Assembly: GCA_950060715.1 (NCBI GenBank)
Contig: CATLVA010000050.1
Coordinates: forward strand, 1 to 8,186
Direction of reading: 5' to 3'
DNA: 8,186 nt
DNA from: an uncultured Oligoflexia bacterium
Lineage (GTDB): Bacteria; Bdellovibrionota; Bacteriovoracia; Bacteriovoracales; Bacteriovoracaceae
Shown here: in pieces, positions 1 to 5,613 of the stretch
Numbering within the stretch: the first letter of the stretch is position 1
Layout of the letters: each line of letters starts with the position of its first letter
Translations under genes and position numbers: made by a program
The notes under the pieces: model-generated
What the model saw: the letters and a program-made list of their open reading frames with translations, nothing else
What the model was told of the DNA's origin: nothing
The model's database searches: none

Positions 1-261
1 AAGAAGCTTGGTGAAGCGATAGCAAAGCGATCGGCTTTGAGTTTAAAACCGGTTATGCCTGTGTCTAAAGTAAAACTGGGAGAGTCGGTAGATTTTTATT
101 CCATCAAAGTAAGTTATGGGAGCCAAATCATTCCTAGAGGTGACCTACAAAAAGGTTGGGTTTTTGATAGCTTTACGAATGAGATTTTATTTGGAGATAA
201 AATAGAATTAACGACTCAAGCTAGAGACTCTCAATTAATTATCGAATATAAGTCTTTGTAA
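1..261 (+). CDS. C-terminal end of a protein of unknown function (5' partial)
   Basis: The frame is open from base 1 to the TAA at 259-261, giving 86 residues. The gene therefore very probably starts upstream of the window. A TTG at 37 could be an internal start, but nothing resembling a Shine-Dalgarno site precedes it. The visible part looks like beta strands: a VSYGSQIIP segment, then W-x-F-D-x-x-T-N-x-I-L-F, then a final SQLIIEY strand. From memory this layout recalls the short beta-sandwich modules that end many bacterial envelope or von Willebrand-type proteins; that is inference, not identification. A strong hairpin follows 7 nt after the stop, so this is probably the last gene of its transcript. 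Confidence 0.7.
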   Translation, partial: KKLGEAIAKRSALSLKPVMPVSKVKLGESVDFYSIKVSYGSQIIPRGDLQKGWVFDSFTNEILFGDKIELTTQARDSQLIIEYKSL

Positions 262-268
262 ATAGAGA

Positions 269-292
269 GGGGGGAATCAGTAAATTCCCCCC
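269..292 (+). terminator. GC-rich hairpin after the first gene
   Basis: GGGGGGAAT (269-277) pairs perfectly with ATTCCCCCC (284-292) across a six-base loop, CAGTAA. The stem starts 7 nt after the upstream stop codon, where a terminator is expected. No T-run follows it on the + strand (the next bases are ACAAACCTG), so it may be a Rho-independent terminator lacking its U-tract or simply a 3'-end stabilising hairpin. Confidence 0.5.
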
Positions 293-402
293 ACAAACCT
301 GCATAAAAACTATACATACCCATATAGATTCTTCTGTGACGCTCCAAAATCATGCACCTTAGTTATAAAATCTAGAAATAATTAATAACAAAGGACTATG
401 AA

Positions 403-1413
403 ATGAAGAAGATGATACTGGCCGTGCTAGCGACTGCGAGTCTTAGTACTTTCGCTCAAGAGACATTAAACGATAAACCCTATTCATATAAGCTGGATTT
501 TGGAGAATACCTTTCTTCTTGCGTAGACCTATTTAGAAATCTTGAAGTTGAGTCAAAGACTACTTACACCGGAGAGATTGACGGCAAAGATACTAGAGAA
601 ATGCAGAAAACGGTTGCAGGTCTTGAAATCAGTGTAACCCAGAAAAAAAATGGTTGGTGGGCAGTCAATTTTCAAAATTTAGCGGAATGGGAATATATAG
701 GATGTAAAACAAATAGCCCGGTATTATCTATTGATCAAATCCTTGAGCTAGTTGATAATACTTCAGCTACTCCTCGTGAAGCAGAGTATGGAGGTGGCTA
801 TTGCTCTGGTGAACGCTACCCCCTAACATCTCAGATTTCTGTCTATGTCGCCAAAGGTGATAATGTTTGTGATTTAAATTTACCAGAACCTTATGAGCAG
901 CCAGAAGATCTTGTTATGGTTGAGATGGTTAATGGCTGGAAAAATGAGAAATTTAATGGATTTAACTTCTACACGGATATTTTAACGCAAGAAGTTTGGG
1001 AAAGCGAAGATGCAAAGGTTGTGCATCGATACGACTTTACTGGAAGATATGCACATCTAGTTCCTGGAGAAAAAGCAACAGGTCAAATTGAGATTAACGG
1101 ACAAGCACATAAAATTCTTTTTATGAACGACGACTCAAATATCGCTGTTGCTGAAGGTGGATATATTTTTGATAGACAAAGTCACGGTGAAGATACTCCC
1201 GTTATCAGAAAAATGAGCGAGAATAATTTCAATACTTTTAATACTTGTATGCAAAACCCTTATAACAGCATGTGTGACTCATATCGTAGGACTGGTTTAT
1301 TTCTTAACTATTTTCGAACTTATAATTATTATTTAAAGCATTCTCCAGTTGTGGAAGGGGATACCTTAATTATGACTGATAAAAAAGATGTAAAAGTAAA
1401 CCCATTTAAATAA
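403..1413 (+). CDS. exported protein of unknown function, six cysteines
   Basis: This is a 336-residue protein that I do not recognise. It starts at an ATG preceded by AAGGA (391-395) at 7 nt spacing. An earlier ATG at 398 gives only Met-Lys-stop. Residues 1-18 (MKKMILAVLATASLSTFA) form a clear Sec signal peptide with a likely cut after FA, so the product should be periplasmic or secreted. The mature part has six cysteines (40, 101, 134, 156, 282, 291), an even number compatible with three disulfides. It is rich in aromatic residues and acidic/amide side chains, with alternating short beta-type stretches (about 70-100 and 205-260). No catalytic motif, lipobox or membrane segment beyond the signal is visible. 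It is flanked by hairpins on both sides, so it is probably transcribed alone. I found no convincing -35/-10 pair in the upstream 140 nt. Confidence 0.85.
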   Translation: MKKMILAVLATASLSTFAQETLNDKPYSYKLDFGEYLSSCVDLFRNLEVESKTTYTGEIDGKDTREMQKTVAGLEISVTQKKNGWWAVNFQNLAEWEYIGCKTNSPVLSIDQILELVDNTSATPREAEYGGGYCSGERYPLTSQISVYVAKGDNVCDLNLPEPYEQPEDLVMVEMVNGWKNEKFNGFNFYTDILTQEVWESEDAKVVHRYDFTGRYAHLVPGEKATGQIEINGQAHKILFMNDDSNIAVAEGGYIFDRQSHGEDTPVIRKMSENNFNTFNTCMQNPYNSMCDSYRRTGLFLNYFRTYNYYLKHSPVVEGDTLIMTDKKDVKVNPFK

Positions 1414-1425
1414 AATCAAAATTTA

Positions 1426-1447
1426 GGGGCTCACTATCTAGAGCCCC
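1426..1447. terminator. bidirectional terminator between convergent genes
   Basis: GGGGCTC (1426-1432) pairs perfectly with GAGCCCC (1441-1447) across an eight-base loop. It lies 12 nt after the stop of the rightward gene and 14 nt beyond the stop of the leftward regulator. Read leftward, the hairpin is followed by a T-rich tail (TAAATTTTGATTTTA), a good Rho-independent pattern for the regulator gene. Read rightward the tail is weaker (CATATTGTTC). Confidence 0.75.
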
Positions 1448-1461
1448 CATATTGTTCAACT

Positions 1462-2337
1462 CTATACACATTTGTACTTTTCATTAAACTGATTTACGCG
1501 GTAATCAAGACTCAAAATTTGATTCATCTTTTTAGTCGTAACTAAATAGAACGTTTCGTATACATCCAATGTTTCAAGAATTTCTATTTCATTACTAATG
1601 ATTTCATCGTATAGGCCAATTTTTGGCATGACTACAGGTATAGAGCCTTTTTTACCAAATAACCTAAGAAGAGAGGTGTCATCGATGACCGACTTAATTA
1701 CGGCTTTCTCGTTCACCTTTAAAAGATGATTTCGAATCAAGTTTATATTAACGGCGTCACAGCTTTGAATGATATAGTCATTGCTCATCGTATATTGAGA
1801 AGGTGGAGCGCTCGTACTTCTCGCGATGACATAGGGACTATCGTGTATTTTTCTCACAACTAAGTCAGTTTCAGTTTCAAGGCTAAAAGTGTTTGTGAGT
1901 ACAAAATCTAAATTGAAATTTACCAGATCAGAAATTAGTTCATCATTATTTTTACTTTTAACTTGGAGGTTGAATTCTTTACTCAGCATATCGGATAAAA
2001 ATAGGTACTCAAGATGCTTTGAAATATTTGAGCTCACTCCGCATTTTATATCACTGTTAGAGCTCAGGGCCTTACCTTCTTTTATGATTCTATCTAACTG
2101 ATCATATTGGAAAAAGATTCCGTCGCAATGGCGTTTGAGTTCACGGCCTTGATCAGAAAGCTTAATCCTTCGACCAGAGCGGATAAAGAGTTCTTCTCCG
2201 ATATTTCCCTCAAGTTGCTTTATTTGTGTGCTCAAGCTTGGGCTTGAAATATTTAGTTCATCAGCTGCTTTGGAAATTGACTCAAATTTAGAGACAATCC
2301 AAAAATAGAATAGATGATTAAAGTTTAAACTGTTCAC
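1462..2337 (-). CDS. LysR-family transcriptional regulator, NhaR-like
   Basis: This 291-residue protein has the usual LysR length. Residues 4-63 form the winged helix-turn-helix (FNHLFYFWIVSKFESISKAA, then LSTQIKQLE, then LFIRSGRR-x-K-LSDQG), which binds DNA. The NHLFYFW opening, the RSGRR turn and the late DDTSLLRLFG / VVMPKIGLYD segments align by eye with E. coli NhaR (YNHLYYFW, RKGRG, DDAALMKAFG, APTLYAYD). I therefore place it in the NhaR-like branch rather than giving a generic LysR call. Residues from about 92 onward form the effector-binding domain; its ligand is unknown. The start is GTG at 2337, with GCAGGT just upstream. No Na+/H+ antiporter lies beside it, so the NhaR sodium/osmotic role should not be assumed. 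The small gene upstream ends 46 nt before this start, so the two are probably co-transcribed. The divergent DUF1275 gene is a plausible target. Confidence 0.92.
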   Translation of the reverse strand: MNSLNFNHLFYFWIVSKFESISKAADELNISSPSLSTQIKQLEGNIGEELFIRSGRRIKLSDQGRELKRHCDGIFFQYDQLDRIIKEGKALSSNSDIKCGVSSNISKHLEYLFLSDMLSKEFNLQVKSKNNDELISDLVNFNLDFVLTNTFSLETETDLVVRKIHDSPYVIARSTSAPPSQYTMSNDYIIQSCDAVNINLIRNHLLKVNEKAVIKSVIDDTSLLRLFGKKGSIPVVMPKIGLYDEIISNEIEILETLDVYETFYLVTTKKMNQILSLDYRVNQFNEKYKCV

Positions 2338-2383
2338 TTTATACCTGCTTTAGTTAAGACTTAAAAAAATTAAAATCAAATTT

Positions 2384-2671
2384 CTAAAGATAGGTAAAAT
2401 CTGGCGGTGGTATAATAATTTGGGGAGCGTACTGCGCTTCGAGAAGATTTAATTCAGTACTAAATTCTGTGATGATTCTATCAGACGTATCAAACGAAAT
2501 AATTTTTATTAATTCATCATTTTCAATTTCGTTATTCTCAACTTCTAATTCGATATTAATTTCTACTTGTTGAGAATTATGCTCAACCGTTTTGTTCTCA
2601 TGTGAAAACTCTGAGAAAATCAGAAAGGCGGCAACAATGCTGAATATAAACGTTTTAATTAGTTTGTTCAT
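2384..2671 (-). CDS. small acidic exported or membrane-anchored protein, unknown function
   Basis: A 95-residue protein that I do not recognise. The N-terminus MNKLIKTFIFSIVAAFLIFS is a basic start followed by a hydrophobic stretch (5-20), so it is either a signal peptide or a single membrane anchor. The rest is strongly acidic and Asn/Glu/Ile-rich (about 32-56), with a Pro-rich tail ending PPPDFTYL. It has no cysteine. The ATG at 2671 has AGGA just upstream on the minus strand, a slightly short spacing. It sits 46 nt before the LysR gene in the same direction, downstream of a candidate promoter, which supports a real two-gene transcript. Absence of a known family and the short length leave some doubt. 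Confidence 0.6.
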   Translation of the reverse strand: MNKLIKTFIFSIVAAFLIFSEFSHENKTVEHNSQQVEINIELEVENNEIENDELIKIISFDTSDRIITEFSTELNLLEAQYAPQIIIPPPDFTYL

Positions 2672-2691
2672 AATTCCTGTTTGTTAGTTAT

Positions 2692-2709
2692 TTACTAACT
2701 GCTTAGTAA
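2692..2709. promoter_or_regulatory. candidate operator palindrome upstream of the leftward pair
   Basis: TTACTAA (2692-2698), four bases, then its exact inverse TTAGTAA (2703-2709). A further half-site, GTTAGT (2683-2688), pairs with ACTAAC (2694-2699), so three related half-sites lie within 28 nt. The palindrome's edge overlaps the candidate -10 of the leftward promoter and spans its probable start point, a position suited to repression. Which protein binds it is unknown; the adjacent LysR regulator is the obvious candidate. Confidence 0.4.
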
Positions 2710-2736
2710 CTATACCTTAATACCTAAATTTATGAA
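2709..2736 (-). promoter_or_regulatory. candidate sigma-70-type promoter for the small gene and LysR pair
   Basis: On the minus strand, TTCATA (2736-2731) lies 16 nt before TATAGT (2714-2709). These match TTGACA at 4/6 and TATAAT at 5/6. Transcription would start near 2702, about 30 nt before the ATG at 2671. The match is only moderate for AT-rich DNA. Coincidence with flanking inverted repeats raises confidence somewhat. Confidence 0.35.
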
Positions 2737-2779
2737 ATCACTTAATTATTAGACAATATTTAACTGCCTGTTAGGTATT
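2719..2779. repeat. spaced 9-bp inverted repeat in the divergent promoter region
   Basis: AATACCTAA (2719-2727) and TTAGGTATT (2771-2779) are exact reverse complements with 43 nt between them. The first copy lies in the spacer between the candidate -35 and -10 of the leftward promoter; the second lies about 70 nt upstream of its start point. This resembles the proximal and distal sites used by LysR-type regulators, but binding is inferred. Confidence 0.4.
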
Positions 2780-2787
2780 TAGAAATA

Positions 2788-2810
2788 TTATGTTTTTTTA
2801 AAAAACATAA
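2788..2810. promoter_or_regulatory. 23-bp AT-rich palindrome between divergent genes
   Basis: TTATGTTTTTT (2788-2798), one T, then its exact complement AAAAAACATAA (2800-2810). The symmetry is perfect over 11 bp per arm. It sits between the two divergent genes, where a terminator has no obvious purpose, so an operator or a bent A-tract site is the more likely reading. It could still be a cruciform or terminator-like element. Confidence 0.4.
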
Positions 2811-2937
2811 AATGAATCCATGAGTAATGGGATGCCAGAAGAATTCTATTTATGCGTAGCACTTTGGGTGATTATCCTATTGCATAGAATTGTGTCTATT
2901 GAGCTTGTTATACAGAAGAATAAGAAAGAGAATAAAA

Positions 2938-3747
2938 TTGATACCTTTTAATCACGACAATTACTCCAAGCGATTTCTTTCGTTTCTATTATACCTCGCA
3001 CCTTTTCAGGCGGGTTATATAAACGTAGGTGCATTTCATATTGCTGACGGTTTCTTTGTCTCACATGTCACTGGCACAAGTTCAATGATAGGGATGGGAA
3101 TTGGTAAACTTGACCTCACAATTTTTGTGACTTTTCTAACGGTACTACTTTCATTTATTTTAGGTGCATCTTTTGCTGGTTACTATTTAAAATATTATAA
3201 AGAAATCGGAAGAGAGCCTAGGTATTCTTTTGTTATGTTTGTGAAATTTCTTTTTTTTGGAATCATACTTCTGCTTTCAGAATCGGATTTGTTTCTTACT
3301 TCAAAAGAAGTTCTTTACGCCTCTCACTTATTAATGCTTTTTCTACTTTCGTTTTGTTGTGGAGTTCAAAATTCTTCTTCTTCGATTTCAACTGGTGGAT
3401 TCTTGAAGCCAACTCATATGACAGGACTTTCTACTGATGTGGGAGCTAATTTGTATATGTTTTTCATCAAGTCAGATAGTGAGGAGTATGAAAAGCTTAA
3501 AACGAGAATAGTCATTCTTTTTAGCTTCATATTGGGTGGAACGCTTGCAGAATTGATTTTCTCGATTCAGGGTCATTATGGATTTTTATTTCCATTTCTG
3601 ACTTCATTTATTTTTTGGTTTTACTCAAATCAAGCAGTGAAGAAATTGCGTCTTAAGTTTGGATTCATCCAGGTCACTTTAAGTCTTGTCTTGATCTCAA
3701 CCTTCGCTGTTGGAGTTGTTAGTTTCACAGCAAATTATATCAATTAA
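2938..3747 (+). CDS. DUF1275 (YoaK-family) integral membrane protein
   Basis: Polytopic inner-membrane protein of the DUF1275/YoaK family, whose members are about 220-270 residues with about six or seven membrane segments. The molecular function is not firmly established; transport has been suggested. Family hallmarks are visible: FVSHVTGTSS (SHVTG at residues 42-46) and GVQN (142-145) followed by THMTG (159-163). Hydrophobic segments lie near residues 13-31, 60-84, 98-114, 127-143, 190-208, 214-230 and 243-266. I chose TTG 2938 (269 residues) because GAG (2928-2930) lies 7 nt upstream and the product then begins just before the first membrane segment. The frame stays open to an earlier TTG at 2890 (285 residues), which lacks a ribosome binding site and would add a basic tail, LYRRIRKRIK. 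Divergent from the LysR regulator, which may control it. Confidence 0.88.
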   Translation: MIPFNHDNYSKRFLSFLLYLAPFQAGYINVGAFHIADGFFVSHVTGTSSMIGMGIGKLDLTIFVTFLTVLLSFILGASFAGYYLKYYKEIGREPRYSFVMFVKFLFFGIILLLSESDLFLTSKEVLYASHLLMLFLLSFCCGVQNSSSSISTGGFLKPTHMTGLSTDVGANLYMFFIKSDSEEYEKLKTRIVILFSFILGGTLAELIFSIQGHYGFLFPFLTSFIFWFYSNQAVKKLRLKFGFIQVTLSLVLISTFAVGVVSFTANYIN

Positions 3748-3758
3748 AACTTTAGGAC

Positions 3759-3779
3759 CCTTTTGCTCGATCAAAAAGG
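3759..3779 (+). terminator. weak hairpin after the DUF1275 gene
   Basis: CCTTTTG (3759-3765) can pair with CAAAAAGG (3772-3779) across CTCGAT, with one bulged A. It begins 12 nt after the stop codon, but the stem is mostly A/T and no T-run follows. It may end the upstream transcript only partially; weak support. Confidence 0.3.
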
Positions 3780-3843
3780 CACCGCAATCATAATGCACCA
3801 CTTGATATTTATGTGATTTCAGACTGTTACGCTCGGTTTAAAT

Positions 3844-3859
3844 TGGCACGATTCCTGCT
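3844..3859 (+). promoter_or_regulatory. sigma-54 (RpoN) promoter of the exported-protein operon
   Basis: TGGCACGATTCCTGCT matches the RpoN consensus TGGCACG-N4-TTGCW at every defined position except one (C for the first T of TTGC). The invariant GG (3845-3846) and GC (3857-3858) are separated by exactly 10 nt, as required for the -24/-12 elements. Transcription would start near 3870, about 157 nt before the GTG at 4027. Sigma-54 promoters need an ATP-dependent enhancer-binding activator, normally bound 80-200 nt upstream. That would place its site within the tail of the DUF1275 gene or the short gap after it. No obvious activator site was recognised there. Confidence 0.7.
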
Positions 3860-3869
3860 TATATAAGGG

Positions 3870-4026
3870 CAAGGCGATTGAAGATATCAACTCTTCACAA
3901 TGTCCCACCTCTGATTGCTTATGAATATAATCAATCTCCCAAACAACTCTATAAATTCTTGATTTTCAATTGCCTTCTAAAGAAGACTCCTATTTTCGCC
4001 GAAAAGTCAGGTAGTTAGGGGCATCA
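3870..4026 (+). promoter_or_regulatory. structured 5' leader of the exported-protein operon
   Basis: Between the predicted sigma-54 start and the GTG there is no gene, but several hairpins are possible. ATTGAA (3877-3882) pairs with TTCAAT (3965-3970) and ATCAA (3886-3890) with TTGAT (3959-3963), forming an outer stem. Inside it, GATTG-TTAT arms (3913-3922) pair with ATAA-CAATC (3927-3936) around a GAAT loop with one mismatch. Downstream are CTTC-TAAA-GAAG (3974-3985) and TTTTC-GCC-GAAAA (3993-4005). The ribosome binding site AGGGG (4017-4021) follows. It matches no riboswitch class I recognise; AT-rich DNA gives chance pairings, so a regulatory role is only a possibility. Confidence 0.35.
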
Positions 4027-5613
4027 GTGAAACAAATCTTAATTCTTATTCTAGGACTTTCTGTTCCCCTTCAAAGTAAAGGATTTTTCTACGATGCTAG
4101 ATGGTTAGAAGAACCTGTAAGTGCATGTGCCGAAGATGAAAGCCAATTGGGAGAGAATAAAACAGCTTGTGAATACGCTCCCGTCCCGTTGGAAAAATAT
4201 GACCAAGAATATGAAGACCTCATCTCCACTCTTCAGGGTAAATATGTAGACTCATATGAAGATATTCGTTCTGCAAATGCACTCAGTTCAAAAATTATAG
4301 ATCAATCTAAGGATTCCCAATCTCTATATGAGCGTGAATTACAGAATCTCAAGAATAATATTGAGTCTGAATATCTGCTTGATCTTAAGAATGATATTCG
4401 ACTTATGGCCAAAACCAGGCAGGGAATCGATGCGATCAATAAAAGGTATTTCTGCGAAGTTTTAAAAGAACGAGGTGGCCCTAATACTTCCATCGCTAAA
4501 GACTGCGATCGCAGAAAGGCTGAAGCTCTAGAACCTTTTTTAAAAGCAGAGGCAGCATTAGTTTCCCAAAATCCGCTGCTTGGAAACTCTCACATCGATG
4601 ATTTGGTCAATGAGTTTGCAAGTAAAGCTTCAACTAAGCAAAATTTCTTAAGAAGTCGAATTGAAATATGTATAGGTAAATTTAAGGTTGGCAGAATTGC
4701 TAGTCGCGATGAGTGCGATCAAATGCAAAAAGAGCATGACCAGTTAATTGAAGTCGATGCCGTGAGTTTTGATGAGGAAGATTTATATGGGAGTATCGAA
4801 GGGGCGCTCGAGGATTCCGTCAAGGCGACAAAAACATTAATTAGCAGGCATTACAACGTAAAGAGCTACATCAGAAATAGTATTGGCAAAAAAGACCTGA
4901 CAGAAGAAGATTTAAAGGAATTGAGGAAGTGGATATTTCACAATAGGAAGCTTGCGCGAGACTATTTTGTTGCCAGTCGACCAACTGAGGACTCTGGAAG
5001 TTTTAATGGTTTTCACTGCCGCTTAATTAAAGAAGATAAAGCTAATGAAGACAGTGCTTTTGTAAACTCACTTCTTTTGGATGCCGCTGTTATGGCCATT
5101 CCCATTGGAGGGCCATTTTTAGCCGCCAGAGCTGTCTCAAGAGTGGCAAGTTTAACTAAAGCTGGTGCTAATCTAGGAAAAGCGGGGAGAGGTAGTACTT
5201 TGGCCAGTGTCGGTTCAGAGCTCACTGCGATGGGAGCCGATACTCTTTTAATTGGAAAGGAATTTGAGCATTGTGAAGAAGTGATCGAGCTCTCCTATAG
5301 CCTTAAAGGTATTCCCGAGCACGTCAAAGAAAAGTATGACACTTGCCAAAAGCAATTATCAAAAATGACAACGTCTTATGTGACTGCAATGTTAGGGGGA
5401 GCCTTTGGTTTAAAGACTTCACTTAAAGCAGCAAGAAAGGCTAGAGAAGCCAGCTCGAAATTACTTAATGATTTTTCAGATGCACTTGGAAAAGACATTT
5501 CTCAATTAACTCCAAAAGAGCAACTTGCTCTTCAAAATTTAGAAAAATTGCCGGCTGGGAAAAGGAAAAAAGTCCTTGAAGCATTAAAGGCTAGCCAAAG
5601 AGGTTGCCTGTGA
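4027..5613 (+). CDS. exported helical protein of unknown function (operon gene 1)
   Basis: A 528-residue protein that I do not recognise. The GTG start is preceded by AGGGG at 5 nt, and residues 1-19 (MKQILILILGLSVPLQSKG) form a signal peptide, so it should be periplasmic, envelope-bound or secreted. Residues 55-320 are mostly charged helix with coiled-coil-like stretches (about 95-130). Ten cysteines occur largely as close pairs (34/48, 143/160, 215/230, 416/440, plus 331 and 527), suggesting disulfides and an oxidising location. Residues about 345-410 and 448-466 are Gly/Ala-rich and hydrophobic (LLLDAAVMAIPIGGPFLAAR and similar). They recall the membrane-active or linker regions that precede the variable end of polymorphic toxins; this is a loose resemblance only. 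The C-terminus is basic and helical (LTPKEQLALQNLEKLPAGKR) and ends in Cys-Leu. It is the first gene after the sigma-54 promoter and overlaps the next gene by 4 nt. Confidence 0.88.
   Translation: MKQILILILGLSVPLQSKGFFYDARWLEEPVSACAEDESQLGENKTACEYAPVPLEKYDQEYEDLISTLQGKYVDSYEDIRSANALSSKIIDQSKDSQSLYERELQNLKNNIESEYLLDLKNDIRLMAKTRQGIDAINKRYFCEVLKERGGPNTSIAKDCDRRKAEALEPFLKAEAALVSQNPLLGNSHIDDLVNEFASKASTKQNFLRSRIEICIGKFKVGRIASRDECDQMQKEHDQLIEVDAVSFDEEDLYGSIEGALEDSVKATKTLISRHYNVKSYIRNSIGKKDLTEEDLKELRKWIFHNRKLARDYFVASRPTEDSGSFNGFHCRLIKEDKANEDSAFVNSLLLDAAVMAIPIGGPFLAARAVSRVASLTKAGANLGKAGRGSTLASVGSELTAMGADTLLIGKEFEHCEEVIELSYSLKGIPEHVKEKYDTCQKQLSKMTTSYVTAMLGGAFGLKTSLKAARKAREASSKLLNDFSDALGKDISQLTPKEQLALQNLEKLPAGKRKKVLEALKASQRGCL
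5597..5603 (+). promoter_or_regulatory. ribosome binding site that fixes the start of operon gene 2
   Basis: AAAGAGG lies 6 nt before GTG 5610, an ideal spacing. The in-frame TTG at 5604 directly abuts this site and is therefore unlikely to be the start. The site lies inside the last codons of the upstream gene, which favours translational coupling. Confidence 0.7.

Noticed and set aside
364..371. TATAAAAT as a -10 element for the gene at 403
   Set aside because: The hexamer at a suitable distance upstream (TCCAAA) is a poor -35 match, and the only better one (TGTGAC at 335-340) is too far away.
1889..2101. 70-residue + strand frame inside the LysR gene
   Set aside because: It lies wholly opposite a well-supported LysR coding region, has no family features and no ribosome binding site; a shadow frame.
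2890..2937. TTG at 2890 as the start of the DUF1275 gene
   Set aside because: No Shine-Dalgarno precedes it and it adds a non-family basic tail; TTG 2938 has GAG at 7 nt. It remains possible, so it is mentioned in the gene entry.
3921..3962. Short frame MNIINLPNNSINS in the leader, as a possible leader peptide
   Set aside because: No ribosome binding site, no run of regulatory codons, and it overlaps the hairpin-forming segment; not supportable as a gene.
3870..4026. Cyclic-di-GMP (GEMM) or other known riboswitch in the leader
   Set aside because: The conserved GEMM bases and the signature sequences of other common classes are not visible; only generic hairpins are.
4302..4493. 63-residue minus-strand frame inside operon gene 1
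   Set aside because: Antisense to a long exported protein gene with signal peptide; composition is that of a mirrored frame.
5013..5225. 70-residue minus-strand frame inside operon gene 1
   Set aside because: Antisense to the Gly/Ala-rich segment of gene 1, whose codons give Ala/Pro/Leu-rich mirror translations; no independent evidence.
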